Shown here one piece after another: positions 6,390 through 13,687 of a stretch of 13,687 nucleotides of DNA. The position numbers were made by a program, and so were the translations under genes. Within the stretch, counting starts at the first letter, position 1, and the number at the start of each line of letters is the position of its first letter. A model generated the notes under the pieces. It ran no database searches. It had not been told where the DNA came from and saw only the letters and a program-made list of their open reading frames with translations. The stretch is from Fibrobacter sp. UBA4373 (lineage in GTDB: Bacteria > Fibrobacterota > Fibrobacteria > Fibrobacterales > Fibrobacteraceae): the NCBI GenBank assembly GCA_002390045.1, contig DGSB01000067.1:1-13687 (forward strand), written 5' to 3'.

Positions 6390-7211
6390 TTAAGCGGCTT
6401 CGTTCTGCTTCTTCTGGGCTTCCGCTTCGGCGATAATCTTGGAACGCTGGATGAATCCGAGCGTAAAGCCGATGACCACGTAGCTGCCACAGAGAATCAT
6501 CAAGTAAGTGAGGATGATGTTCTGCAGAAGGACGTTGGAAGTGATGAAGAAGAATCCGCTGAGATAGGTGATGACGACAAGCACGATTTGGAGCGCGGAA
6601 AGGAATTTGTTCGAATGCGGCTGCAATTTCGGGAGGAAGCACGGGGCAACCATCATCAGGCCGGTGACGAGCAAAACGAGAATCGGGAGGAACAGAAGGT
6701 TTTCGTTTCCCGGGTTGAAAAGACCGTGCAAGGTCATGTAGCTGAGGAAGATCATGTTGATGGCGCCGGCAAATGTACTCGGCAGTCCGGAGAAATGATG
6801 ATGGTAGGTATCTCCGTCCATGGCGTTGTACTTGGCTAAACGCATGGCGGCGCAAAGGATATAAATCGCAAAGGTGATCAAAACGAGAACCAAGTTCTGG
6901 CCCAACCATTCGGCGGCGTTCGCCTTGTAACTGAAAAACACGCAAAAAGCCGGAGCGAGACCAAATCCGACAAGATCGCCAAGGCTGTCGAATTGGGCAC
7001 CGAATTCGGAACTGGCATCCACTAAACGGGCAGCGAAACCGTCAAGTTTATCACAAAGAACGGAAAGAAGCACAAAGTAGGCACCCATACGGAACGGATC
7101 AAGGGTCGAGTAACCGTTGAACATGCCTGCGGACCAACAAATGGAAAATGCTCCCAGCAAAAAGTTCATACTGGTGAATGCATTCGGCAAAATAAAACGA
7201 GCTCTTTTCAT
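6390..7211 (-). CDS. pssA: CDP-diacylglycerol-serine O-phosphatidyltransferase
   Basis: A 273-residue integral membrane CDP-alcohol phosphatidyltransferase. The diagnostic motif D54-x2-D57-G58-x2-A61-R62-x8-G71-x3-D75-x3-D79 is complete, so the metal and CDP-alcohol site is intact. The segments RLAKYN (124-129) and FSGLPSTFAG (140-149) match the PssA branch, which condenses CDP-diacylglycerol with serine to give phosphatidylserine, the precursor of phosphatidylethanolamine. About eight hydrophobic helices can be seen, and the tail (255-273) is charged and Ala/Gln-rich. The chosen ATG has GGAG (7220-7223) 8 nt upstream; an in-frame TTG at 7238 has none. The gene is monocistronic between two terminators. 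No psd (decarboxylase) gene is in the window. A phosphatidylglycerophosphate synthase is the main alternative, but the FSGLP block favours PssA. Confidence 0.88.
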   Translation of the reverse strand: MKRARFILPNAFTSMNFLLGAFSICWSAGMFNGYSTLDPFRMGAYFVLLSVLCDKLDGFAARLVDASSEFGAQFDSLGDLVGFGLAPAFCVFFSYKANAAEWLGQNLVLVLITFAIYILCAAMRLAKYNAMDGDTYHHHFSGLPSTFAGAINMIFLSYMTLHGLFNPGNENLLFLPILVLLVTGLMMVAPCFLPKLQPHSNKFLSALQIVLVVITYLSGFFFITSNVLLQNIILTYLMILCGSYVVIGFTLGFIQRSKIIAEAEAQKKQNEAA

Positions 7212-7244
7212 CGTAAGATCTCCAAATCGTGGTAACAATCTAAT

Positions 7245-7274
7245 AAAAAAAGCCCGTCATTGAACGAGCTTTTT
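7245..7274 (-). terminator. Rho-independent terminator of the solute-binding protein gene
   Basis: On the minus strand AAAAAGCTCGT (7264-7274) pairs with ACGGGCTTTTT (7247-7257) through 11 pairs, one of them G-U, around a 6-base loop. The stem runs into seven T residues (7245-7251). It lies 22 nt beyond the stop of the binding-protein gene. Confidence 0.85.
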
Positions 7275-7287
7275 ACGGAAATGTCAA
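7259..7287 (-). promoter_or_regulatory. Candidate pssA promoter overlapping the upstream terminator
   Basis: On the minus strand a perfect -35 hexamer TTGACA (7282-7287) is followed after exactly 17 nt by TTCAAT (7259-7264; 4 of 6 matches to TATAAT). Transcription would start near 7252, about 40 nt before the pssA ATG. The -10 hexamer covers most of the loop of the upstream terminator hairpin, so the two elements share the same bases. Confidence 0.55.
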
Positions 7288-7296
7288 TGTTTCAGA

Positions 7297-9075
7297 TTAT
7301 TGAACAGGTTTGATTTCCCAGAGGGCCTTGATGCCTGCTCCGACGATCAATCCCTGAGGTGGCGCATATGGATTTTCTTCGGTCGGGAAGTTGGTCCAAT
7401 GCTTGGTCGAGAACTGATAATATTGGGTTGGACGGTACATCAGCGGTAAAACCGGGATTTTTTCCATAAAAATCCGGTTCAAGGCTCGGTAAGCGTTCTT
7501 CAGTGCGACGGAATCCGTAAGCGAAGGGATGATATCCAGAAGGCTGTCTGCCTTAGGATCGCTAAAGCGTCCCAAATTCGAGAACGTTTCTTCTCCGATA
7601 GGCTTCGTGTTCTTGGAGTTCATCACCTGGTCAAAGCGGGTCCATGGCGTTGCGGCAGAAAGGTCGGCTGTCTGCGTTTTCATGGCGAGGTCGAACTTGC
7701 CAAAGCGTAAATCCTTTTCCCATTCCGCATATTCGATAAAGCGCTGGTTGGTTTCGATGCCGATCTGCTTAAAGGATTCGGCGACCACCTTAATCGCATC
7801 TTCCCAGTCTGTCCAACCGTTCGGGCATTCAATGCTCAACGGGCGAATCGGCATGCCTTCCTTATTCAAGAGCTTGCCGTCATTATCCCAGGAATAACCG
7901 GCATCGCTCAAAATTTGCTTGGCCTTTTTGATGTCGTAAGAATAGCCGTATTTTTCGGCGTCTTCTTCGTTAAAGTATTTGGATTCCTGACCAAAAGGAA
8001 GGATAAAGCCTGGGCGAACCGGATCCGTATAGTTAGAAACGGCGACCGCTTTGATCTTTTCGAAATTGATGGAATGCGCAAGGGCTCTGCGGAAAGCGAC
8101 GTCGTTGAAAGGAGTCGTCGTTGTGGCGATGAAAAGCGTCGGGATGGAACCCGGATAATGGTAAGGTTCCTTAAGGCTCCAGGCGCGGATATCGTCACGC
8201 TTCTTTTCCCAAATGCGCGGCATAAAGATGGAGGAAACGTCGAGGTTTCCCTTGGTCATCGCGTTGTTGAAGTGGTTGTTGCCCGGGTAGAGCGTGTGGA
8301 TCACGTACAGCGGAGCAGGAGATTTTCCACCATGCTTGACGTTACCCCAGTAATTTTCGACGCGCTTCAAAACGATCTTGTCTGGATAGTAGGAATCCAG
8401 ATTGTATGGACCGGAGACGACCGGAGTCGAATCATTTTTGAAAGTCAAAACATTTGCATAATTGTAGCGTCCCGCTTTCTTCGATGCTTCGACGATCGGT
8501 TCGAAGACGCTTTTAGGAAGGATGGACGTTTCGGCGAGCAGGTTCAGCAGAACGAGCGGATTTTTTTCCTTCTTGTTCATCACGAATTCGATCTGATTCC
8601 CGTTTGCGGAAATCTTTTCGATATAGAGCCAACCGCCATGGCGTGGAGTCGGGAAAATCGAATCAAGATGGAATGTGTACAACACGTCGTCCACGGTCAC
8701 CTTTTCTTGATTGCTCCAGTGTGCGCGTTCGTCGAGTTCCACCGTAATGGAAGAATCGGTTTGGACGTAGCTCTTGGCGAGCATCGGTTCAATTTCGCCG
8801 CTCAAAAGGTTATAGGCGAAAAGCGATTCGTACATCAGACGGATGTTGCCGTCGATAGGGAAGTTCGGATCGCCGTCCAAAGGGTTGAATGTGGTTGGAG
8901 GGGCCCAGTCGTAACCGCCAATGTAAAGAGTTTGAGAACGGGGATATGGAGATTCTTCCGCGGAAGAAGAAGCCTTTTCCGTTTCGTCTTGGCAAGCGAC
9001 AAGGGATGCGCAGGCGAGCATTCCAGAAAGCAGAACGCTTGCGATCCGACCATATTGCAAACACTTTTTATGCAA
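7297..9075 (-). CDS. Lipoprotein solute-binding protein, oligopeptide/dipeptide type (SBP family 5)
   Basis: A 592-residue extracytoplasmic binding protein of the DppA/OppA class. The N-terminus has a basic start (HKKC...R), a hydrophobic stretch (residues 11-26) and the lipobox LVAC with lipidated C28, then a Ser/Glu-rich linker. The fold signature follows: IGGYDWAPPTTFNPLDG, LMYESLFAYN, EPMLAKSYV and WSNQEKVTVDDVLYTF. Such proteins hand peptides, nickel-chelates or oligosaccharides to ABC permeases, but no permease or ATPase gene lies beside it, and a terminator follows directly. No ATG precedes the lipobox in frame. I chose the TTG at 9073-9075, which has AGGGCGG (9084-9090) 8 nt upstream and gives a well-formed signal peptide; another TTG 12 nt downstream is possible, and a more distant one at 9201 would bury the signal. 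Ligand is not predictable here. Confidence 0.88.
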   Translation of the reverse strand: MHKKCLQYGRIASVLLSGMLACASLVACQDETEKASSSAEESPYPRSQTLYIGGYDWAPPTTFNPLDGDPNFPIDGNIRLMYESLFAYNLLSGEIEPMLAKSYVQTDSSITVELDERAHWSNQEKVTVDDVLYTFHLDSIFPTPRHGGWLYIEKISANGNQIEFVMNKKEKNPLVLLNLLAETSILPKSVFEPIVEASKKAGRYNYANVLTFKNDSTPVVSGPYNLDSYYPDKIVLKRVENYWGNVKHGGKSPAPLYVIHTLYPGNNHFNNAMTKGNLDVSSIFMPRIWEKKRDDIRAWSLKEPYHYPGSIPTLFIATTTTPFNDVAFRRALAHSINFEKIKAVAVSNYTDPVRPGFILPFGQESKYFNEEDAEKYGYSYDIKKAKQILSDAGYSWDNDGKLLNKEGMPIRPLSIECPNGWTDWEDAIKVVAESFKQIGIETNQRFIEYAEWEKDLRFGKFDLAMKTQTADLSAATPWTRFDQVMNSKNTKPIGEETFSNLGRFSDPKADSLLDIIPSLTDSVALKNAYRALNRIFMEKIPVLPLMYRPTQYYQFSTKHWTNFPTEENPYAPPQGLIVGAGIKALWEIKPVQ

Positions 9076-9228
9076 AGAACTATCCGCCCTTTTAAAACTG
9101 TCTAATCTAAGGTATACCTTTCCTAAATTTACAGAATCTTCACTTAAATAGGGAAAATTTTTGAGTAAAAAAAAGGAAATTGTAAGTTCTTGTTTGCACA
9201 AACGAGGGCGTTTCGAAACTTTCGGGAA
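9076..9228. other. Non-coding region between the TPR/propeller gene and the binding-protein gene
   Basis: This 153-bp AT-rich stretch holds the palindrome and ribosome-binding site described separately, an 8-base A run (9167-9174), and the self-complementary 10-mer GTTTCGAAAC (9210-9219). I see no GC-rich hairpin that would make a clear terminator for the signalling operon, so read-through into the binding-protein gene is possible. No small ORF with a good ribosome-binding site is visible. Confidence 0.5.
9109..9120. promoter_or_regulatory. Perfect 12-bp palindrome AAGGTATACCTT upstream of the binding-protein gene
   Basis: This self-complementary site lies 33 nt before the TTG start of the solute-binding protein, in the 153-bp non-coding region 9076-9228. 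It could be an operator. A -10-like TAGATT follows it closely (9103-9108, minus strand), but no convincing -35 is seen, so I do not call the promoter itself. Confidence 0.35.
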
Positions 9229-11739
9229 TTATTTACTCAGAGGAAACGCATAAAGAAGGCGCTTAGGCGAAGTACAGAACAGGGTATTGTCCAAAATGAA
9301 CGGTGTTCCGGAACCTCCTGGGGTAGGATAGCGCTTTTCCAGGGTGCCTTTGGCAAGCGAAATTCTTGCGATATAGGATTTTTGGTCGATGTAAAGGGAA
9401 TTTCCCTTGACGATCGGGGTCGTGTAGATGGAATTTTCCCCGGCAAATGTCCATAAAGGATCTTTTGAAGTCAATCCGTAGAGACAGATTTTTTGATTAC
9501 TTAACCCGGCTAGGAGATATTTGGAATTCCCGATGTGGACCCATTGCAGGGAGAGAACGTTCGAATTTGCCGTGTAGATCGATTGGAGAGAATTCGTTTT
9601 TTGATTGTAAATGCGAATTTCGCCTTGGTCCGTCGCTACGGCAAGGAGTGTGTCTGACATTTCCATTGCAGAAATGTTGGCGCCGGCATTTGTCATCGAT
9701 AGCGCATTTTGCCCGGTCATGTCGTTTACAAAACCGAGGGTCCCTTCGATACTTGCGACAGCGATGGACGTCTTGGAAATGTCAAAGAAGAACGGCAAAT
9801 TGAAAAGCTTTCGAGCCCACGCGATTCGGTAATTGGGGGCGAGCAGTTTTATAAAGTAACCGTTCCAGGTAGAAACGAATATGGCATCGTTCGAAAATTT
9901 AATCTGGAAAGGCTTCCCCGGAAGCTCGCTGAAGTGAGTCTTTCCGTTTTGGCTGAGATCGTGGATGTCGATGCGGAATCCGCTTGCAATGGCTAGGTGC
10001 GAAGCGTCGTTTGAAAGGACGGGACTGGTTTCAAGCGACCCGAGTTTTTTGCTCCAGCGGATTCCCCCTGTAGACGGATCCAAGGAAAGGAGGGTTTGGG
10101 CTGCCGGGTCCACGGTGAAAAGATTATGGCTTGCACTAAAAAGGTTCGGATAAAGCGTGCGTGGGGAAAGCGGCAAAAAGTGGACGTATTGGGCGCCGAT
10201 GATTTTTGCGAAGTGGGCGAGAATTCCTTCGGCGGCTTTGTCGTTACCGTAGGAATTGCGGACGGCGTTTGCCCAGGCGGAAGCTCGGGATTTTTCATCG
10301 GCTCCGATCTGTTCCATGTAAACGGCGCGCAGGTAGCTGGCTGTTGGATTTCCCGGTTCTAGAGCGGTCGCGGAATCTACAAACTGGAGCGCCTTTTTGA
10401 GGTTCCCGGCAGACATTTCGGCGGAAGCCTTGCTCGCAAACGTCTGGGAAAGAATCGGCTTTTTCCCGTAATGCAGAGCACTGATCGTCATCAGTTCATT
10501 GCTTTCGAAAGGCAAGAACACTTGCCCCTGGCTTTTGAGAGGTTTGGCGATTAGGGGCTTTCCGAAGTGGTACTGCCATAGCGGTTGCAGATTCGTATCG
10601 ACAACCGTTAATGCGCCTTCTTGCGAAAAAATTCCCAAGGCGCCTTTCGCAATTTCAAAAAGGGTTTCTCCATCGACGGTGGCAGAAGATGTTTCGACAC
10701 CTGTTTGGGGATTCAACAGTTTGAGCGAGCCTCCGCTTTCTAGAACGGCTAAACTGTTCCCGAAGAATGTGGCGTCTTCAATGGGGTTCCCTGAATTTTC
10801 CCACAGATAGGTTTGGCTTGTTTGTGGGCGAAAATGCCAAAATGCGTTGGAAGAGGATGCAAAAATTCCGTTATCGGTCAAGATAACTTGGTGGATTGGG
10901 TCAATCATGGATAACGTTTGACTTTCTTCACCGGTTTCTGCATTCAGTAAATGCAGGGCGTTGTCTTGACAGTTGAGGACAAGCTCACTGCGTGGAGTGT
11001 AAAGCCCGACGGGAGTACAGCCGCGGTACCTATTTTCGATTGCAAATCGGATGCCTTCGTTTCCGGCAAAGGCAAAATCCTTTTCGGTCATGACCATGGC
11101 TCCGAGACCTGCAATCGGGACGACGCTTTCGATGGGAGAATCAAACGGGTAGGAATGAACCGGCTGCTTGGAATCTTTGGGCTGAAAATGCAGAACGTTC
11201 CCACGGTTGGACGAATACCATATGCCCTGATAGGTGATGGAAAAAATTTTGGAGTCCGCGGGAATGAAAATGGATAGCGGAACGAAATTTTCTCCATGCA
11301 GACTGAAAATTTGGTTGTTGACGAGAAGAATGGAAGGGGTACCGCTTGCAAAAGTTTTGCGGATGGGCGCAGGGAACTTTTTACGGCTCAAGACAATACG
11401 CTCCGGAGAGGAATCGAGTGCGGCGATTCGATTGGCTAAAAAGTAGGCCTCAGAGATATTGTTTGGACTTGCGAGTGCTTGGCGGTAATAGAATGCCGCG
11501 GTCTGCGGGTTTTCGGAAACTTCTTGAATTTTTCCGAGAAGAAAGAACGCCTTGCTCTTGTCTTCGTCGTCGCCTTCAATCGATATGCGGGAAAGCATAT
11601 CCTGGGCTTCGGCAAAATTTCCCTTGAGTTCAAATTGGTATACGGCTTCGTACAGTTCTAGGTCCATTCGCGAAGCGAACGCGATAGAAGATAGCGCACA
11701 GGCGTAAAGCAGAAATGTCGAAAGCCGAAACCGTTTCAT
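9229..11739 (-). CDS. Exported TPR and double beta-propeller protein of unknown function, linked to a two-component system
   Basis: An 836-residue protein I cannot assign to a named family. Residues 1-22 are a signal peptide (KRFR, hydrophobic core, AFA/S cleavage site). Residues 25-110 form about two TPR-like helical repeats. Residues about 130-430 repeat short beta segments with phrases such as LLNAETGEE and LLNPQTGVE, typical of PQQ/WD-like propeller blades. Residues 435-500 are a further TPR pair (AEMSAGNLKKALQFVDSATALEPGNPTA). Residues 530-836 form a second propeller (LSLDPSTGGIRW, VNDMTGQNA, IYNQKTNSL). No catalytic residues are apparent, which suggests a binding scaffold in the periplasm. 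It begins 1 nt after the response-regulator stop (TAA A ATG) with no clear Shine-Dalgarno, so its translation is probably coupled. I infer that it works with the kinase or is a protected target of the same pathway. A 22-codon upstream extension would overlap the regulator and hide the signal peptide. Confidence 0.85.
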   Translation of the reverse strand: MKRFRLSTFLLYACALSSIAFASRMDLELYEAVYQFELKGNFAEAQDMLSRISIEGDDEDKSKAFFLLGKIQEVSENPQTAAFYYRQALASPNNISEAYFLANRIAALDSSPERIVLSRKKFPAPIRKTFASGTPSILLVNNQIFSLHGENFVPLSIFIPADSKIFSITYQGIWYSSNRGNVLHFQPKDSKQPVHSYPFDSPIESVVPIAGLGAMVMTEKDFAFAGNEGIRFAIENRYRGCTPVGLYTPRSELVLNCQDNALHLLNAETGEESQTLSMIDPIHQVILTDNGIFASSSNAFWHFRPQTSQTYLWENSGNPIEDATFFGNSLAVLESGGSLKLLNPQTGVETSSATVDGETLFEIAKGALGIFSQEGALTVVDTNLQPLWQYHFGKPLIAKPLKSQGQVFLPFESNELMTISALHYGKKPILSQTFASKASAEMSAGNLKKALQFVDSATALEPGNPTASYLRAVYMEQIGADEKSRASAWANAVRNSYGNDKAAEGILAHFAKIIGAQYVHFLPLSPRTLYPNLFSASHNLFTVDPAAQTLLSLDPSTGGIRWSKKLGSLETSPVLSNDASHLAIASGFRIDIHDLSQNGKTHFSELPGKPFQIKFSNDAIFVSTWNGYFIKLLAPNYRIAWARKLFNLPFFFDISKTSIAVASIEGTLGFVNDMTGQNALSMTNAGANISAMEMSDTLLAVATDQGEIRIYNQKTNSLQSIYTANSNVLSLQWVHIGNSKYLLAGLSNQKICLYGLTSKDPLWTFAGENSIYTTPIVKGNSLYIDQKSYIARISLAKGTLEKRYPTPGGSGTPFILDNTLFCTSPKRLLYAFPLSK

Positions 11740-11740
11740 T

Positions 11741-12463
11741 TTACACGTCGAATTTGTAACCGGCTCCACGGATCGAAAGAATGATCTTGGGATTTGCCTG
11801 GTCATCTTCCAATTTTTTGCGCAAGTTCACAATGTGATTGTCGATTGTACGTGTAGACGGCATGTTGTCTGGCGTATAGCCCCAGATATCTTGCAGGAGG
11901 TCTTCGCGGAGAACGACTTCGCCACGCTTGGTCCAGAAATATTTGAGAATCTGGAATTCGCGAGCGGACATTTCGAGAGGAACGCCGTTCTTGCTCGCTT
12001 CGTATTTTTTGAAGTCCAAATGGATTCCCTTGAAGTCGACGGTATCTGCATTTGCGGCTTCGACTTGCGGAGCGCTCGGAGCTCCGCCTGTCCGCGGACC
12101 GCGGCGCAAAAACGCCTTGACGCGGGCGAGCAGTTCCAAAATGGAGAATGGCTTTGTAACGTAGTCATCCGCACCCATTTCAAGGCCCGTCACCTTGGAC
12201 GTTTCTTCTGTCTTGGCCGTTAGCATGATGATGAATGTGTCCGGATGCTTTTTGCGGATATAGCGGCAAACTTCGAAACCGCTTTTTTTCGGAATCATCA
12301 GGTCGAGAATGACAAGATCCGGCAGGAACGTGTCGGCTTTTTCGATCGCTTCTTCTCCATCGCCAGCGGTTTCTACGATATAGTTTTCGAGTTCAAAGTT
12401 GTCTTTGAGCCCGAGCCGGATGATCTCTTCATCTTCGACGATCAGAATTTTATTGTTTTCCAT
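11741..12463 (-). CDS. OmpR/PhoB-family response regulator
   Basis: A 240-residue two-component transcription factor. The receiver domain (residues 4-120) has the acidic pocket E10, D11, the phosphoacceptor D54 (VILDLMIP), T82 (MLTAK) and K104 (VTKPFS). A flexible Gly/Ala/Pro-rich linker (about 121-140) leads to a winged-helix DNA-binding domain (142-240) with the typical MSAREFQILKYF, TRTIDNHIVNLRKKLE recognition-helix region and closing SIRGAGYKF hairpin. It should be phosphorylated by the histidine kinase encoded 3 nt upstream and then bind direct repeats as a dimer. GGCGGA within the kinase 3' end, 8 nt from the ATG, is the likely ribosome-binding site. All key residues are present. The target genes are not evident; autoregulation of this operon is common in the family but its promoter is outside the window. 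Confidence 0.95.
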   Translation of the reverse strand: MENNKILIVEDEEIIRLGLKDNFELENYIVETAGDGEEAIEKADTFLPDLVILDLMIPKKSGFEVCRYIRKKHPDTFIIMLTAKTEETSKVTGLEMGADDYVTKPFSILELLARVKAFLRRGPRTGGAPSAPQVEAANADTVDFKGIHLDFKKYEASKNGVPLEMSAREFQILKYFWTKRGEVVLREDLLQDIWGYTPDNMPSTRTIDNHIVNLRKKLEDDQANPKIILSIRGAGYKFDV

Positions 12464-12466
12464 GAT

Positions 12467-13687
12467 CTATTCCGCCTTTTTAAGCCTTACCGTAAAAGTC
12501 GAGCCTTTGCCCTTGTGACTTTGCACGGAAATACTTGCCTTATGGGCTTCCGCCACGCGTTTGACGATCGCAAGTCCAAGGCCGGAACCTTTTGTACTGC
12601 GGGTCATTTCGTCACCCACGCGATAGAAGTCGTTAAATATATTCTTCTGTTCGGACGAGGCGATGCCTATGCCCGTATCCGCTACTGAAAATATGATTTT
12701 TTCGTTTTCTTCGGCAACCCGGATATGCACTTTTCCCGGAGGATTTGTGTATTTGATTGCGTTTTCGATGAGACCCTGAGCCAAACTGTATAATGCGGTA
12801 TTGTCGCCCATGACAAAACATCCGGGGGCAAGATCCTTGGTCATGGTGATTCCGCGGTTATCCGCAATGTCTAGCACTGCTGCATAAACGCGGTTGACAC
12901 ATTCCGAAAGGTCGAGCTTTTCCCAGTGGAACACTTGCTTTCCGGTTTCCATGCGGGTATAGTTCAAAATGGCTGCGATCAGGTTTTCAAGACGCGTGGA
13001 TTCTTTGCCGATCAGCTTGGAATATTCTTGGCATTTTTCGATTTTTTGGACGCGTCCGTTAGAAATCATTTCGGCAAACATTTTAATGGATGTCAGCGGA
13101 GTTTTCAGCTCGTGCGAAACCGACGAAAGAAAGTTCGTCTTCATCATGATGAGCTTGCGTTCCTGCGAAATGGATTTCAAAATAAAGAACGATCCGAGTA
13201 AAACAGTCAGGAGTGAAAACGCAACAAGTCCCGAAAGCAAGAACATCTTGTGGCGAGCTTCGCTGTAAAGTTCTTGCGTATCGCGCTGGTACAGGGTCAG
13301 TGACCATCCTAAGCCTTCGCCTAAATCGAACTGCTTGGAAATCGTTGCGTTCTTGTCGGGAATCTTTCCGAAAATCAGAGAGTCTTGGCTGTTGGAAATG
13401 GAGTAGGAAACGTTTTTCCATTCACGGGCGACATCGCTCAGCTTTTCACGAATCCGCTTTTGGTAAGCTTCGGCATCGATCATCCCAATAACGACTTGGT
13501 CGCCCGAAAGCCAAGGGTACGTCATGCGAAAGAATAAGGTGGAACCATCCTTTTTGTAAAAGAGTCCGTTTTTTGTCGGAATGTTTTCTTCGGCAAAGCG
13601 TTGCAAAAAATCCCGGTGAGCTGCGTAGGCTTCTGCATGTTCCAGCTGACGGTTCAAATTTTCTCGCAGGTTCCAGAAGGCGTCTCG
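12467..13687 (-). CDS. Sensor histidine kinase (5' end beyond the window)
   Basis: The frame stays open to the right edge, so the 406 visible residues lack the true N-terminus. Numbered from the edge, residues 1-145 look like part of an extracytoplasmic sensor region with no family I can name (FFRMTYPWLSGDQVVIGMIDAEAY). Residues 148-171 are a membrane helix, followed by a short linker. The HisKA dimerisation domain has H192 in SSVSHELKTPL. The ATPase domain has the N box (ENAIKY, E308-N309), G1 (DTGIGI, D337), the F box (FYRV) and G2 (GSGLGLAIVK). All catalytic boxes are intact, so it should autophosphorylate and pass phosphate to the regulator 3 nt downstream. A second, N-terminal membrane helix probably lies outside the window. 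A TTG at 13657 is open in frame but is not a credible start, since coding continues unbroken upstream of it. Confidence 0.93.
   Translation of the reverse strand, partial: RDAFWNLRENLNRQLEHAEAYAAHRDFLQRFAEENIPTKNGLFYKKDGSTLFFRMTYPWLSGDQVVIGMIDAEAYQKRIREKLSDVAREWKNVSYSISNSQDSLIFGKIPDKNATISKQFDLGEGLGWSLTLYQRDTQELYSEARHKMFLLSGLVAFSLLTVLLGSFFILKSISQERKLIMMKTNFLSSVSHELKTPLTSIKMFAEMISNGRVQKIEKCQEYSKLIGKESTRLENLIAAILNYTRMETGKQVFHWEKLDLSECVNRVYAAVLDIADNRGITMTKDLAPGCFVMGDNTALYSLAQGLIENAIKYTNPPGKVHIRVAEENEKIIFSVADTGIGIASSEQKNIFNDFYRVGDEMTRSTKGSGLGLAIVKRVAEAHKASISVQSHKGKGSTFTVRLKKAE

Noticed and set aside
7915..9105. A 396-codon open frame on the plus strand opposite the solute-binding protein gene
   Set aside because: It lies antisense to a gene with a clear family match; its product is rich in Phe, Val and Arg with no motif, signal or ribosome-binding site, as expected from the shadow of a biased coding strand.
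9076..9201. A 42-residue N-terminal extension of the solute-binding protein
   Set aside because: It would begin at a TTG without a ribosome-binding site, put a hydrophilic stretch ahead of the signal peptide, and move the lipobox Cys to residue 70.
9161..9219. A possible terminator for the TPR/propeller gene using the T run at 9167-9174 (minus strand)
   Set aside because: The only hairpins nearby, GTTTG-TG-CAAAC and the palindrome GTTTCGAAAC, are short, AT-rich and poorly spaced from the T run.
1..13687. CRISPR arrays, tRNA, rRNA, insertion sequences and tandem repeats
   Set aside because: Reading the non-coding gaps and gene boundaries I saw no regularly spaced repeats, cloverleaf-like segments, transposase motifs or direct target-site duplications; nearly all bases are in well-supported genes.

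Overview
The window is protein-coding bacterial chromosome with no rRNA, tRNA, CRISPR array, insertion sequence or phage structural gene that I can recognise. Most of it sits in tight operons with overlapping or nearly abutting genes. The gene content suggests a Gram-negative, plant-polysaccharide-degrading bacterium: a GH8 glycosidase, a lipoprotein solute-binding protein, murein tripeptide recycling, and a type II-like phosphatidylserine synthase. A member of the Fibrobacterota is my best guess, but this is inference from content and style, not proof.

Region 1 (1-4245, minus strand) is a five-gene operon. In transcription order it holds a primase/helicase-like fusion protein with damaged catalytic motifs, a GT4 glycosyltransferase, a small Dabb-domain protein, a HAD hydrolase, and the 5' end of a cytoplasmic GH8 enzyme that runs off the left edge. 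Junctions are a 4-bp ATGA overlap, 3 nt, 9 nt and an 8-bp overlap.

Region 2 (4246-4365) is a 120-bp divergent promoter region with a small inverted repeat. It separates region 1 from region 3 (4366-6330, plus strand), which holds ruvC, a cytoplasmic M15/VanY-type carboxypeptidase and an MpaA-type murein tripeptide amidase. The last two make biochemical sense together: the first could trim terminal D-Ala from imported muropeptides and the second could split the resulting tripeptide.

Region 4 (6331-7299) has a terminator between convergent genes, then a minus-strand pssA. The apparent pssA promoter overlaps the terminator hairpin of the gene upstream of it. Region 5 (7297-9228) holds an oligopeptide-type lipoprotein binding protein with no permease beside it, probably starting at a TTG codon.

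Region 6 (9229-13687, minus strand) is a three-gene signalling operon: a sensor histidine kinase (5' end outside the window), an OmpR/PhoB-type response regulator, and, 1 nt after the regulator's stop codon, a large exported TPR/double beta-propeller protein of no family I can name. It is the best candidate here for an undescribed signalling partner. The degenerate primase/helicase is the best candidate for a protein with an undescribed role.
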